Positions 25,289 through 34,483 of a DNA stretch of 36,415 nucleotides are shown here, in pieces. The notes beneath the pieces are model-generated. The model ran no database searches. It had not been told where the DNA came from and saw only the letters and a list, made by a program, of their open reading frames with translations. The stretch is from contig JAPOXY010000021.1 of NCBI GenBank assembly GCA_026706845.1, forward strand, positions 1-36,415. The letters run 5' to 3'. A program made the translations under genes and the position numbers. Position 1 is the first letter of the stretch, and the number at the start of each line of letters is the position of its first letter. The DNA is from Gemmatimonadota bacterium. GTDB taxonomy: Bacteria; Latescibacterota; UBA2968.

Positions 25289-28200
25289 TTATTTTAATTT
25301 TAATTGTTGAATGCGCTTTTCCGCCCCAATGCCTTCATTGCTGGCTACGCCGTAGCGGCGTTTTATGGCTTCGAGTTCTTGTATGGCTTGTTCGATGTTG
25401 TTCTGTGCCGCATAGCAGTCCGCTATTTTCATTTGCGCGGTTGCGATCCACATAGGCCCCGCGTTCTGGTTGTAGCGCAGGATCAAAAATTCTCGGAGTG
25501 CGTTGGCATAGTCGGCCATTTCAAAATAATTTTCTGCGATGGCGTATTGGATGTTGGCTTTTTCGCCTTCCGCGATTACGACTTTGAGCAGGGGCCGAAG
25601 TTCTGCGATGGCTTGCTCGTGGTCGCCTTTTTTGGGGAGATATATGGTGCCGATGTCGATGCGGGCGTCCAGGGCAAGGCGGTGTTGGGGAAATTCTCGG
25701 ATGAGCTGACGCGCAAAGTTGATGGCGAGGTCGTAGGCATTGAGGTTGCTGTAATTTTTTGCGAGTTTGTGGAGGATGCCGGGTTTTTCGGATTTGGCGA
25801 CGCCTTTTTCAATGGCGTTGCGATATGCGCGTGCAGACAGGTTGTATTCTTCGTTGCGTTCCCAAAATGCGGCGAGTTCGAGGTTGGCATCTACCCAGTG
25901 CGGGCTGTCGGGATAATTTTTTATGAAGGTGCCGAGGGCGTTGAGATAGGGTTCGTTGTTGCCGTCTTTGTCGGGTCCTTCGTCATAGTAGGCGCGGATG
26001 ATGTAATAGCGCGCGTCGGCTTCTGCTTCGGTCCTGGCGTATTTTTTGGCGATGTCTTGAAAGATTTGCCGCGCTTTTTTGGGGTTTTTGACAGCGAGTT
26101 GATATTTGCCTTTTTCCACTTCGAAGCGGGCGATCCATTCGGTTGCTGTTTTATAGGTTTTTTTAAATTGGCCCGCGGCTTTGTTGGCTTCGCCAACGCG
26201 CCGGAGGCGGTAGAGGCTCAGGACTTCGCGGGCGGCCATGGTTTCGTTGCGCGCAGGTTCTGGTATGCGCCGGTACGCGGCGATGGCCTGGGTGTATTTT
26301 TCCGTTTGGAAGAGGAGGTCGCCCACAGCCTGGTCTGCCTGTGTGCCGAGTGGGCTGTTGGGGTATTTTTTGGCGAATTCGCGGAAGGCGGCGAGGGCTT
26401 CTGATGTGCGGTTGAGATATGATAGGTGTTCGGCGCGTGTGTACGCGATGCTGTCGGCGTCGGGTGCTTGTGGATATTTGCGGAGGTACATGTTATAAGT
26501 TGTGATGGCTCTGTCGCGCTGGTTGTTTTGCGCATAGGATTGGGCGAGGCGGCGCAATAATTGAGGGGTGGTGTTGTGGGTGATCAGACGTTCGTCTATT
26601 TCTATGGCGCGTTGATAGTTGCCTGTGCGGTGGTGGCTTTCGGCCAACAGGTCGCGGGCAGACCGCTGGAGTGCGAGTGAGGGAGATGCGGACAGGAGTT
26701 CGGAGAATGCTTCGGCGGCGCTGGCGTAAAATTCCCGGTTGAGGAGTATGCGCCCCAGTTGAAATTGCGCGTGGGATGACAGGTCGCTCTGGGGGTAGTC
26801 GAAGAGGAAGTTTTTCAGGGTTTCTTCGGCGCGCGCGTGTTGTTGTTGCTGTGCCTGACACAAGCCGATGCCATAGGTGGCTTTTTCTTTTTGTGTGGGG
26901 TTGTCGGCTTTTTTCTGTACCTGGAGGTACAGGCTCAGGGCGCTGTCGATGTGGGTGCTGGCGAAGTGGGCGTCGGCGATTCGCAGGCGCAGGTCGGGGC
27001 TGTTGACGTGTGTTTTGCGATATGCGCTCAGGCGCGTTTGTGCGCGGAGGGTGTCGGGTTGTATGTGGGCTGTTTCTGTGTGTATGACGGCGAGTGCGGC
27101 GTTTTCCGCATGGTCGTTGTCGGGGAATTTTTTGACGAGTATTTTGAGTGTTGTGAGGCCCCTGTCTTGCCATTGGTCTGGGGATTTGTTTTCGAGGGTG
27201 GCTTTGCGCGCCTGTTTTAAGTAGCTGTTGCCGAGTAGGTAATAGGCTTCAGGTGCCCAGGGGGGTGCGTTGCTGAATGCTTCGTCAGATGCGTCGGTGG
27301 ATGGGTGTGTGTCGGTGGATGTGTCGGTGGATAGTGTTTCGTCTGCTTCTTCCTCCTCCTGTGCCTGCCCGTCGTCAGCCAATGCAAGTGCGGCTTCGGC
27401 TGCGCGGGCGACTTTGGCTGCGAGTGCGAGTGTGTCGTCGGGTGCGGTTGCGGGCGCAGGGGTTTCGTCTGGTGGTTCGATGAGTATGTTTTCATGGGCT
27501 GAGGGAAGTATATTATGGGCTGTTAGTGCGGTTTCGAAGTGGGTGATTGCGCGGTTGTAGCGTTTTTGGTTGTAGAAGGTTTTGCCCAGTTTTAATTGCG
27601 TGTGTGCATCGTCGGCGATGCCGGGCAGGTTGGCGAGGAGTTCGATATAGGTGCGGTCGCGGTCGGTTTCGGTGCCAAATTCGGTGAGGAGTTGGATGCG
27701 CGTTTCTGCTGTTTCTGCGCGCGAGGCGTCGCCGTGATTTTTGATGTACGTGCGGTATTCTCGCAGTGCGAGTGCGGGTTCTCCGGTTTTTTCAAATACG
27801 CGGGCAAGGCCGTATTGACCTTCGGCGGCGTAGTGCGCGATTGGGCTGTTGATCAGGGTGCGATAATTTTCGGCTGCGAGGTCGTGCCAGTGCAGGTCTT
27901 CGCAGATTTGCGCGATGAGCAGTCGTGCTCTGGCTTTTTCTCCGGGTGATTGTATGCGCGTGAGGTATGTTTGATAGGCCGATAATGCCTTTTGATGCGT
28001 TCCAAGCGCGCGCCAGATGTTTCCGATGTCGCCGTAGGCCTGGATGCTGATGTCTGTGTCTGGATATTTTTCCTGAAGATTTTTAAAGGCGTCCAGGGCA
28101 TTGCGATAATTTTTCAGGTCTGCAAATGTGCGGCCATAACCCATCAGGGCATGGGCGTGGAAGGGGCTTTTGGGATAGGCTCTGAGAAATGCGGCGTAGC

Positions 28201-29140
28201 GCTGTAGCGCACTTTCGCTTTTGCCGAGTTTGCGTTTTGCATTTGCACTTCCCAACAGGGCTTGTTGGCGACGGGTGTTGTTCGGTATTTTTGCGAGTGC
28301 GTTGTTATAGGTTTTTTCAGCGCTTGCCCAGTCGTTTTTGTCGGCGTGCCACGCGCCTGTGATGAGGTGTGTGTTCTGGGCAGCGGGTGTTGCGGGATAT
28401 CTGGCGCGCAGGGTTGCAAAGATGCGCTCTGCTTCGGGCAAGTTGTCGCGCGATAGGGCGATGTTGCCCATTTCGAGGAGGGCGTCGGGTTTGCGCTTTG
28501 AGGGACCGGGACGTTCGGCGAGGGTGCGAAATTGCACGAGGGCTTCTTCGGTGCGCGTTTCTTCGAGGAGGACGTGGCCCAGGTTGAAGGTGGCTTCGTT
28601 GATCAGGGATGATTTGGGATATTGTTCGACGAGTTGGCGATAGGCCGCACCCGCTTCTGATAAGACTCCGCCTTTGTGGTAGTTCTCGCCGGCTGATAAG
28701 AGGTCCTGGGGCGCGTTTGTCGAGGCGGGATAGGCCGCGTGTACCTCGCGATAGGCCGCACCGGCCCGGGTGTGTTCCCCGAGTTGGCTGAGCGCATTGG
28801 CGCGCGCGCGCATTGCACTGGCGACTTCGATGTGGGTGGCGTAGCGGTCGATGAATTGCTGAAAGGCTTCGAGTGCGAGGTCGTATTGTTCGGCTCTGGT
28901 ATATGCTTGCCCAACGCGCAACATGGCATCGGGCAGTCGCTTGCTGGCGGGATAGTTGATGATGAATTGCTTGTATTCCCGCGCGGCATCGGCATAGAGG
29001 CCGTCGTTGAAGATGCGCGTGGCCAGTTCGTAATGGGCGTTTTCATCCTGGGTCCCCTGCGCGCAGAGGTGGGATGAGATGAGGAGGATGCAAAATGCAG
29101 TGGTGATACCGCGGGTTAATGTGCTTATAATAAAGATCAT
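25289..29140 (-). CDS. Very large exported TPR-repeat protein
   Basis: About 1283 residues. I start at ATG 29140, which gives a signal peptide (ITTAFCILLISSHLCA-QG); a TTG five codons upstream is also open. Almost the whole mature protein is made of 34-residue TPR-type helix pairs, for example YADAAREYKQFIINYPASKRLPDAM, YDLALEAFQQFIDRYATH and YQRAIEIDERLITHN. The phrase 'Y-DALREF--F---YP-S-LA--A' resembles the YbgF/CpoB and BamD (YfiO) repeat style seen in envelope proteins. At about residue 570-625 an Ala- and acid-rich spacer (EEEEADETLSTDTSTDTHP) splits the repeats into two arrays. It is likely a periplasmic scaffold. The sigma54-type regulator is encoded directly behind it on the same transcript. 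Confidence 0.85.
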   Translation of the reverse strand: MIFIISTLTRGITTAFCILLISSHLCAQGTQDENAHYELATRIFNDGLYADAAREYKQFIINYPASKRLPDAMLRVGQAYTRAEQYDLALEAFQQFIDRYATHIEVASAMRARANALSQLGEHTRAGAAYREVHAAYPASTNAPQDLLSAGENYHKGGVLSEAGAAYRQLVEQYPKSSLINEATFNLGHVLLEETRTEEALVQFRTLAERPGPSKRKPDALLEMGNIALSRDNLPEAERIFATLRARYPATPAAQNTHLITGAWHADKNDWASAEKTYNNALAKIPNNTRRQQALLGSANAKRKLGKSESALQRYAAFLRAYPKSPFHAHALMGYGRTFADLKNYRNALDAFKNLQEKYPDTDISIQAYGDIGNIWRALGTHQKALSAYQTYLTRIQSPGEKARARLLIAQICEDLHWHDLAAENYRTLINSPIAHYAAEGQYGLARVFEKTGEPALALREYRTYIKNHGDASRAETAETRIQLLTEFGTETDRDRTYIELLANLPGIADDAHTQLKLGKTFYNQKRYNRAITHFETALTAHNILPSAHENILIEPPDETPAPATAPDDTLALAAKVARAAEAALALADDGQAQEEEEADETLSTDTSTDTHPSTDASDEAFSNAPPWAPEAYYLLGNSYLKQARKATLENKSPDQWQDRGLTTLKILVKKFPDNDHAENAALAVIHTETAHIQPDTLRAQTRLSAYRKTHVNSPDLRLRIADAHFASTHIDSALSLYLQVQKKADNPTQKEKATYGIGLCQAQQQQHARAEETLKNFLFDYPQSDLSSHAQFQLGRILLNREFYASAAEAFSELLSASPSLALQRSARDLLAESHHRTGNYQRAIEIDERLITHNTTPQLLRRLAQSYAQNNQRDRAITTYNMYLRKYPQAPDADSIAYTRAEHLSYLNRTSEALAAFREFAKKYPNSPLGTQADQAVGDLLFQTEKYTQAIAAYRRIPEPARNETMAAREVLSLYRLRRVGEANKAAGQFKKTYKTATEWIARFEVEKGKYQLAVKNPKKARQIFQDIAKKYARTEAEADARYYIIRAYYDEGPDKDGNNEPYLNALGTFIKNYPDSPHWVDANLELAAFWERNEEYNLSARAYRNAIEKGVAKSEKPGILHKLAKNYSNLNAYDLAINFARQLIREFPQHRLALDARIDIGTIYLPKKGDHEQAIAELRPLLKVVIAEGEKANIQYAIAENYFEMADYANALREFLILRYNQNAGPMWIATAQMKIADCYAAQNNIEQAIQELEAIKRRYGVASNEGIGAEKRIQQLKLK

Positions 29141-29216
29141 GTAGGAGACTCTCAAATAAATTTATTTTTTGATGGTCTTTATTTCCCGAATGTATCACAT
29201 TTTACAAAAGGCGTCA
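29141..29216. promoter_or_regulatory. Compact divergent promoter region with AT palindrome
   Basis: The 76 bp between the TPR gene (minus) and ispE (plus) must hold both promoters. On the minus strand TTGACG (29212-29217) and TACATT (29189-29194) are spaced 17 bp, a fair sigma70-type pair whose -35 overlaps the ispE start codon. On the plus strand TTGATG (29169-29174) and TATCAC (29193-29198) with an 18-bp spacer form a weaker pair. AAATAAATTTATTT (29154-29167) is a perfect 14-bp palindrome between them that could bind a dimeric regulator. Confidence 0.5.
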
Positions 29217-30089
29217 ATGGGAGATCGCGTTTTGGAAATTGTCGAATACGCTTATGCAAAGCTCAACCTGGGGCTGAAGATTCTCGGGCGGCGCAGCGAT
29301 GGGTTTCACAATATTTTATCGGTTTTTCAGACTGTGGATCTGTGCGATCGCCTCGTTTTTGAGCCGGCGAAACAGGGGCAGATTATTTTGTCGTGCGACG
29401 ATGCGGATTTGCCCACAGGTCCAGAAAATCTGGTCTATAAGGCAGTTCTGGCGTTTCGGTCCCATACGGGGATGGATCGCGGGGTTTCGGTTGTGATCGA
29501 GAAGCGGATTCCGATGGCGGCGGGTCTGGGCGGGGGGAGTTCAGATGCCGCGGCTGTGTTGCGGGTTTTGAATCGGGTGTGGGATGCGGGTCTTTCAGAT
29601 GGAGAGCTGCGCGAGATAGGCGCGTCTATAGGGTCCGATGTGCCGTTTTTTGTGCGGCAAAAGGGTACGGCAGTGGTTTCGGGGCGGGGGGAGATTATGC
29701 GGTATGTGCCGTGGTCTGCAGATGTGGCTTATGTGCTGGTCTGTCCAGGGTTCCAGGTGCATACGGGCTGGGCGTTTGCAAATTATAAAAAGACCTTGAC
29801 AGGGCATGTTGAATATGATAGTTTCATTAATTCTGTAAAAGATTTACCCGTTTCGGGTTTTTGGGGGCGTATTGAGAATGATTTTTTGCCTCTTATTGTT
29901 CAATCGCATCCCGAAACGCGCGATATTTTGTCGCGGTTGACAGATGCCGGCGCAATCGCTGCGTCGATGTCTGGCAGTGGGTCCACGCTTTACGGTGTTT
30001 TTGAGTCTCGAGATGTTGCCGAGGCTGTTTGGGCACGGTTCAGGTCCGATCAGTTTCGGGCGTTTTTGTGTTGTCCTGTTGGAGAATAA
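29217..30089 (+). CDS. ispE: 4-diphosphocytidyl-2-C-methyl-D-erythritol kinase
   Basis: IspE phosphorylates CDP-ME in the non-mevalonate (MEP) isoprenoid pathway. The protein is 290 residues with the GHMP-kinase signature PMAAGLGGGSSDAAAVL, the N-terminal substrate block YAKLNLGLKILGRRSDGFHNI, SDVPFFVRQKGTAVVSGRGE, and the C-terminal motif ASMSGSGSTLYGVF. I start at ATG 29217, which has AAAAGG 5 nt upstream and places AKLNL at the usual distance; earlier starts at 29172 and 29190 lack a ribosome binding site. Gene order ispE-rplY-pth is common in bacteria, usually with prs between ispE and rplY, but prs is absent here. The stop lies 2 bp before the rplY start. Confidence 0.94.
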   Translation: MGDRVLEIVEYAYAKLNLGLKILGRRSDGFHNILSVFQTVDLCDRLVFEPAKQGQIILSCDDADLPTGPENLVYKAVLAFRSHTGMDRGVSVVIEKRIPMAAGLGGGSSDAAAVLRVLNRVWDAGLSDGELREIGASIGSDVPFFVRQKGTAVVSGRGEIMRYVPWSADVAYVLVCPGFQVHTGWAFANYKKTLTGHVEYDSFINSVKDLPVSGFWGRIENDFLPLIVQSHPETRDILSRLTDAGAIAASMSGSGSTLYGVFESRDVAEAVWARFRSDQFRAFLCCPVGE

Positions 30090-30091
30090 AT

Positions 30092-30787
30092 ATGTCCGAT
30101 CAAGTTTCTCTGAATGTAGATGTTCGCACGGAGTCGGGAAAGAAAGTTGCCAGGCGGTTGCGCTATCGCGGTCAATTGCCCGCGGTTGTTTATGGCGAAG
30201 GTGTCGCGTCTGTTGCCTGTTCCGTGGATCAGCGCACGTTGATCAATTTGTTGAGGTCACACGGTCGCAATGCCATTATTTCGCTGAGCGCGGGCGATAC
30301 GAGTCAGAGTACGATTATTAAGGATATTCAGTATCATCCCGTGAGCGATGAGATTTTGCATGTGGATTTTCACCGCATTGATTTGACCCGCAAAATTGTG
30401 GTCGAGGTGCCCATTCACGCTGCGGGGTCGGCCGTTGGGGTGCGGATTGGCGAGGGGATTCTGGAACAGATGTTGCACGAGATCGAGATCGAGTGCCTGC
30501 CCACAGAGATTCCCGATCATATTGAAATTGATGTGTCGGATCTGGATATCGGGGATTCGCTGCACGTTTCGGATATTGTCCTGGATGGCGATGATCTGAC
30601 TATTGTGACGGATACCGACCGCACGGTGTTTGCGGTGGCTGCGCCCACGCTTATTATTGAAGAAGAGGAAGAGGACGTGGAGGACGAAGCGTTGGTGGAT
30701 GTGGAAGGGGAAGAAGAAATGCAGGAGCCTGAGGTTATTGAGCGCGGCAGAAGGCGCGACGATGACGAAGAAGGCGATGAGTCGTAG
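30092..30787 (+). CDS. rplY: 50S ribosomal protein bL25, CTC type
   Basis: A 231-residue two-domain bL25 (general stress protein CTC form) that binds 5S rRNA. The N-terminal RNA-binding domain is clear: RTESGKKVARRLRYRGQLPAVVYGEG, then LHVDFHRIDLTRKI. The C-terminal TL5-like beta domain follows (GVRIGEGILEQMLHEIEIECLPTEIPDHIEIDVSDLDIGDSLHV). The last 45 or so residues are an acidic tail (EEEEEDVEDEAL...DDDEEGDES) that most homologues have in some form. GGAG lies 7 nt before ATG 30092, inside the end of ispE. The final 26 bp overlap the start of pth in another frame. Confidence 0.93.
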   Translation: MSDQVSLNVDVRTESGKKVARRLRYRGQLPAVVYGEGVASVACSVDQRTLINLLRSHGRNAIISLSAGDTSQSTIIKDIQYHPVSDEILHVDFHRIDLTRKIVVEVPIHAAGSAVGVRIGEGILEQMLHEIEIECLPTEIPDHIEIDVSDLDIGDSLHVSDIVLDGDDLTIVTDTDRTVFAVAAPTLIIEEEEEDVEDEALVDVEGEEEMQEPEVIERGRRRDDDEEGDES

Positions 30788-31334
30788 TGTAAAGGCGATT
30801 GTGGGGTTGGGCAATCCGGGCGCGCGCTATGCACAGACGCGCCACAATGTGGGGTTTTGGGTGGTCGATGCGCTGGGTTGTGATGCGCCCTGGCATGCGT
30901 TTGAATTTTGTACGTGGTGCAGGTTTTCAGATGATCTGTTGCTGGTCAAGCCGCTGACGTATATGAATAAGAGCGGTTTGGGTGTGGCAGAGGTTGCAGG
31001 ATGTTTTGAGGTTGCACGGGCAGATGTTCTGGTGGTGGTTGACGATGTGCATATCGATTTGGGGCGGTTGCGCTTTCGGCGCACGGGCAGTCACGGTGGG
31101 CACAATGGTTTGCGGTCTGTTGCATGCGCGCTGGGTTCTGCGGATTTTCCACGGTTGCGCATCGGTATTGGGCAACCCGCCGGGTTGGATGGTATGATTG
31201 ATTATGTGTTGGGTGAATTTACATCCGAAGATCGGGATGTGATTGCAGATGCGGTTGGGCAAGCGGTTGACGGCGCGCTTTGCTGGGCAAGAGAAGGTAT
31301 TGAACGGGCGATGAATAGTTATAATGCGCGTTGA
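30762..31334 (+). CDS. pth: Peptidyl-tRNA hydrolase
   Basis: Pth cleaves peptidyl-tRNA released from stalled ribosomes. The protein is 190 residues from ATG 30762. Motifs are [20 protein letters not shown] (Asn of GNPG and catalytic His of RHN), [42 protein letters not shown], and [11 protein letters not shown]. The 30762 start has AGAAGG 7 nt upstream. ATG 30777 ([11 protein letters not shown]) is an alternative with a shorter leader but a poorly spaced site. Either way the start lies inside the acidic tail of rplY, so translation is probably coupled. The stop TGA overlaps a possible ATG of the next frame. Confidence 0.92.
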   Translation: MTKKAMSRSVKAIVGLGNPGARYAQTRHNVGFWVVDALGCDAPWHAFEFCTWCRFSDDLLLVKPLTYMNKSGLGVAEVAGCFEVARADVLVVVDDVHIDLGRLRFRRTGSHGGHNGLRSVACALGSADFPRLRIGIGQPAGLDGMIDYVLGEFTSEDRDVIADAVGQAVDGALCWAREGIERAMNSYNAR

Positions 31335-31351
31335 TGGTATTGGAGATTTTT

Positions 31352-33346
31352 ATGATTTTGGCACCTGTGCTGGGCGTGGTTGGGTTGGTTTGCGCTGGTT
31401 TGATTTATCTCTATGTTGCCAGACAATCAGAGGGCACGGAGCTGATGCGAGAGATCGCAGCGGATATCCAGGACGGGGCCGTGACTTTTTTGAAGCGCGA
31501 ATACAGCGTGCTCGCTGTTTTTATTGTGCTGGTGTTTGCGCTGGTGTACTGGGGTATTAATCGGGAGACGGCCATCTCTTTTTTGGGCGGCGCGCTTTGT
31601 TCGCTTGGCGCGGGTTTTATCGGGATGAAGGCGGCGACCAAGGCAAATGTGCGGACGGCTTATGCCGCCAGTCAAAGTGGGCGGGATAAGGCGTTGAATG
31701 TCGCGTTTTCCGGCGGGGCAGTGATGGGGTTGGCCGTGGCAAGTCTGGGGCTTTTTGGCGTGGGCTTGCTTTTTTATTTTTACGGCAATCCCGATCAGGC
31801 GGCTATGATTAATGGTTTTGCTATGGGTGCGAGTTCTATCGCGCTCTTTGCCCGGGTTGGGGGGGGGATTTATACCAAGACGGCAGATGTGGGTGCGGAT
31901 CTGGTGGGTAAGGTGGAGGCCGGGATACCAGAGGACGATCCGAGAAATCCGGCTGTGATTGCAGATCACGTGGGCGATAATGTGGGCGATGTGGCGGGGA
32001 TGGGTGCGGATATTTTTGAGTCTTATGTGGGGTCTATTATTGCGACGATTGCGATTGCGGCAACGGCTGGTGGCGCGGCATTGGTCACGTTGGGAGGCGA
32101 TTCGGGCATGGTGCGGGTCGCGGCGATGCAATATCCGCTTGTCGTGGTTATGATCGGTCTGGTGGCGTCGATGATCGGCGTGGGGTCTATTCGCATTTTA
32201 CAGTCTTTAAATCCAGATGCAGCGCTGCGCTACGCCACGTATATTTCCGCTCTTTTGATGCTTGTTGGATCTTTTTTTGCCGCGGAATATCTCGGTTTGG
32301 CTCGCGGGGTGTTTTGGGCGATTCTCTTTGGTTGTCTCGTCGGTATTGCCATTGCGCTGATGACGGAGTACTACACGGGCGGGGCACCTGTTAAGCGCAT
32401 TGCCCATTCTTCGGAGACGGGGTCGGCGACCAATATGATCGCGGGTCTGGCGGTGGGGATGGAGAGTACGACGTTGCCGATTTTGGGGATTTGTGTTGCC
32501 ATTGCAGGGTCGTTTCACTTTGCGGGGTTATACGGTATTGGCATTGCCGCTGTGGGTATGTTATCGACTGTGGGTGTTACGATGGCGGTGGATGCTTATG
32601 GTCCGATTGCGGATAATGCGGGCGGTATTTCCGAGATGGCAAAGTTGGGTCCGGAGACGCGAGAGATTACCGATGAGTTGGACTCGCTTGGGAATACGAC
32701 GGCGGCGATTGGCAAGGGGTTTGCGATTGGCTCTGCTGCGCTGACTGCGCTGGCGCTGTTTTCCGCGTATTCGGCGGCTGTGGGGATCGATTCTATTAAT
32801 TTGACCAAACCCCTGGTTGTGATTGGTCTGTTTTTGGGCGGTGGCGTGCCTTTTTGCGTGGCGGCACTGACGATGACGAGTGTGGGCAATGCGGCATTTA
32901 AGATGGTTGAAGAGGTGCGTCGGCAGTTCCGCGAGATTCCAGGGCTGATGGAGGGGACGGGCAAGCCGGATACGCGCCGGTGTGTGGATATCAGTTCTGT
33001 GGCGGCTTTGCGCGAGATGGTGGTGCCCGGTCTGGTGGCTGTGTTGACGCCGGTTCTGGTTGGCTTTTTTCTGGGTGCAGAGGCGCTGGGTGGTATGCTG
33101 GCGGGTGCAACGGTGTCGGGTGTGTTGCTGGCGCTGATGATGGCGAATAGCGGGGGTGCGCTGGATAATGCGAAGAAGTTGATTGAGGAGGGCAATTTGG
33201 GCGGTAAGGGGTCCGAGGCTCACAAGGCAGCCGTGGTTGGCGATACGGTTGGCGATCCCTTAAAAGATACGTCTGGTCCCGCGTTGAATATTTTGATTAA
33301 GTTGATGTCGGTGGTTTCACTGATGCTGGCGCCTTTGCTGGCGTGA
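31352..33346 (+). CDS. hppA: Membrane-bound ion-pumping pyrophosphatase, K+-dependent type
   Basis: A 664-residue membrane pyrophosphatase that couples PPi hydrolysis to H+ or Na+ transport; about 15-16 helices are expected. Catalytic blocks are present: [60 protein letters not shown] and [19 protein letters not shown]. The diagnostic loop reads [15 protein letters not shown], with Ala rather than Lys after GNTT, which marks the K+-dependent subfamily; its members include both H+ and Na+ pumps. I start at ATG 31352 with GGAG 6 nt upstream. ATG 31334, overlapping the pth stop as TGATG, is an alternative adding six residues. The pump may conserve energy from PPi. Confidence 0.95.
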   Translation: MILAPVLGVVGLVCAGLIYLYVARQSEGTELMREIAADIQDGAVTFLKREYSVLAVFIVLVFALVYWGINRETAISFLGGALCSLGAGFIGMKAATKANVRTAYAASQSGRDKALNVAFSGGAVMGLAVASLGLFGVGLLFYFYGNPDQAAMINGFAMGASSIALFARVGGGIYTKTADVGADLVGKVEAGIPEDDPRNPAVIADHVGDNVGDVAGMGADIFESYVGSIIATIAIAATAGGAALVTLGGDSGMVRVAAMQYPLVVVMIGLVASMIGVGSIRILQSLNPDAALRYATYISALLMLVGSFFAAEYLGLARGVFWAILFGCLVGIAIALMTEYYTGGAPVKRIAHSSETGSATNMIAGLAVGMESTTLPILGICVAIAGSFHFAGLYGIGIAAVGMLSTVGVTMAVDAYGPIADNAGGISEMAKLGPETREITDELDSLGNTTAAIGKGFAIGSAALTALALFSAYSAAVGIDSINLTKPLVVIGLFLGGGVPFCVAALTMTSVGNAAFKMVEEVRRQFREIPGLMEGTGKPDTRRCVDISSVAALREMVVPGLVAVLTPVLVGFFLGAEALGGMLAGATVSGVLLALMMANSGGALDNAKKLIEEGNLGGKGSEAHKAAVVGDTVGDPLKDTSGPALNILIKLMSVVSLMLAPLLA

Positions 33347-33368
33347 GGTGAAGTGTTTTTTTAACCCC

Positions 33369-33391
33369 GTTCAGAACACAGGATTCTGAAC
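33369..33391 (+). promoter_or_regulatory. Leader hairpin before rpsF (possible S6:S18 autoregulatory site)
   Basis: GTTCAGAA (33369-33376) and TTCTGAAC (33384-33391) form a perfect 8-bp stem with a 7-nt loop, 23 nt before the rpsF ATG and preceded by CCCC. No U-run follows, so it is not an intrinsic terminator of hppA. In many bacteria the S6:S18 complex represses its own operon by binding a structured rpsF leader; whether this hairpin contains that conserved motif cannot be settled by eye. Confidence 0.45.
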
Positions 33392-33414
33392 CACACGTCC
33401 ATGGGGGATCGTTT

Positions 33415-33753
33415 ATGTCACGAGATTACGAGATGGCTTTGATTGTCGATACGCAGGTCGATACGGATGCGACGGTCGAACGCTATGCGTCGATACTCGC
33501 CGATCAGGGCGCTACGGTGGTCAATGTTGACCGCTGGGGCGCGCGCAGGCTCGCTTATGAGATTCAAAAGCGACAGCAGGGCGACTATACGTTTTTTTAT
33601 TTTCAGGCCGATCCGGGCGCGATTGCAGATGTTGAGCGGGCGTGCCGTTTGGATGAGGCTGTTTTGCGGCATCTGATTCTTCAGACTGAGATTCCTCTTC
33701 AGGAGGAAGAGGTTGAAGAGACGGCCGAAGAAGTAGAGGAGGTTGCCCAATGA
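33415..33753 (+). CDS. rpsF: 30S ribosomal protein bS6
   Basis: A 112-residue bS6, a platform protein that pairs with bS18 on 16S rRNA. It has the family start [12 protein letters not shown], the core [29 protein letters not shown], and [13 protein letters not shown] short Glu-rich C-terminal tail ([16 protein letters not shown]) is present. GGGGA lies 6-10 nt before the ATG. The TGA overlaps the rpsR ATG (ATGA), so the two partners are translationally coupled. The ssb gene often found between them is absent. Confidence 0.95.
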   Translation: MSRDYEMALIVDTQVDTDATVERYASILADQGATVVNVDRWGARRLAYEIQKRQQGDYTFFYFQADPGAIADVERACRLDEAVLRHLILQTEIPLQEEEVEETAEEVEEVAQ

Positions 33754-34004
33754 ATAGAGGACGATTGAAGGTTTGCTATATTTGCGAGGGTAACAGGGAT
33801 AGCCGATTTGAAGGCGGAGATCAGCCGGTGGTTGTCGATTATAAGAATGATCGTTTGTTGCGCCGGTTTGTGACCGAGCGCGGCAAGATTGTTCCCCGGC
33901 GGATGACGGGTACCTGTGCAAAGTGTCAGCGCTCAGTGGTGCGCGCGATTAAGCGCGCCCGATTTCTCGCGCTCATGCCCTATGTGAATGATTCGGTTCG
34001 GTAG
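33750..34004 (+). CDS. rpsR: 30S ribosomal protein bS18 (zinc-ribbon form)
   Basis: An 84-residue bS18. The conserved core is [34 protein letters not shown] followed by a basic helix ([15 protein letters not shown]). Four cysteines in two pairs, C9/C12 (VCYICEG) and C56/C59 (TCAKC), mark the zinc-binding (C+) version; many bacteria carry a C- version with these lost. The start overlaps rpsF by 4 bp. Confidence 0.95.
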   Translation: MNRGRLKVCYICEGNRDSRFEGGDQPVVVDYKNDRLLRRFVTERGKIVPRRMTGTCAKCQRSVVRAIKRARFLALMPYVNDSVR

Positions 34005-34018
34005 ATTGGGAATACACT

Positions 34019-34462
34019 ATGAAAATTATTCTTACAGCAGATGTGGATAGTCTGGGCAATGCTGGCGATGTGGTTGAGGTGAAGGATGGGTACGCGCGAA
34101 ATTTTTTGCTGCCGCGCTCGGTGGCGTTGATTGCAAATGAGCGCAATATGGCGGTGTACGAGAAGGTGCGCCAGCAACGCGAAGCCCAACAGGCTCGTGA
34201 AACGCGCGATGCCGAGTCTCTGGCAGAGTCTCTGAAAGAGGTTTCGTGCAATGTGGCAGTCAGGGCAGGCGAAGAGGATCGCATTTTTGGGTCGGTGACG
34301 GCACAGCAAATAGCAGTTGCGCTCAGCGACCTGGGGTTCGATGTTGATCGCCGGGACATCGTGCTCGAAGAGCCAATTCGAGCACTGGGGGTCTATGATG
34401 TGCCCATTCGGCTTTATGCAGGGGTTGTGGTGTCTGTGAAGGTGTGGGTGGTTAGAGAATGA
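34019..34462 (+). CDS. rplI: 50S ribosomal protein bL9
   Basis: A 147-residue bL9. The N-terminal rRNA-binding domain reads KIILTADVDSLGNAGDVVEVKDGYARNFLLPR, the family signature. A long connecting helix (residues about 40-75) and a C-terminal domain (AGEEDRIFGSVTAQQIAVAL, DRRDIVLEEPIRALGVYDVPIRL) complete the usual length. It starts 14 bp after rpsR with a weak ribosome binding site (TTGGGA). It is the last gene of the housekeeping operon; dnaB, often next, is not here. Confidence 0.95.
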   Translation: MKIILTADVDSLGNAGDVVEVKDGYARNFLLPRSVALIANERNMAVYEKVRQQREAQQARETRDAESLAESLKEVSCNVAVRAGEEDRIFGSVTAQQIAVALSDLGFDVDRRDIVLEEPIRALGVYDVPIRLYAGVVVSVKVWVVRE

Positions 34463-34483
34463 AGTGTGAAGTAGGAAGTGTGA
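34462..34483 (+). repeat. AAGTGTGAAGTAGG repeat, 1.5 copies
   Basis: Directly behind the rplI stop lies one 14-bp unit AAGTGTGAAGTAGG plus AAGTGTGA of a second. The same unit occurs in three-plus copies at 35551-35604 and as a 10-bp fragment at 15330-15339. It is a dispersed, non-coding minisatellite-like sequence placed next to gene ends. Confidence 0.8.

Noticed and set aside
30029-30091. Upstream start for rplY
   Set aside because: It lies inside ispE and adds residues unlike bL25; ATG 30092 has GGAG at good distance.
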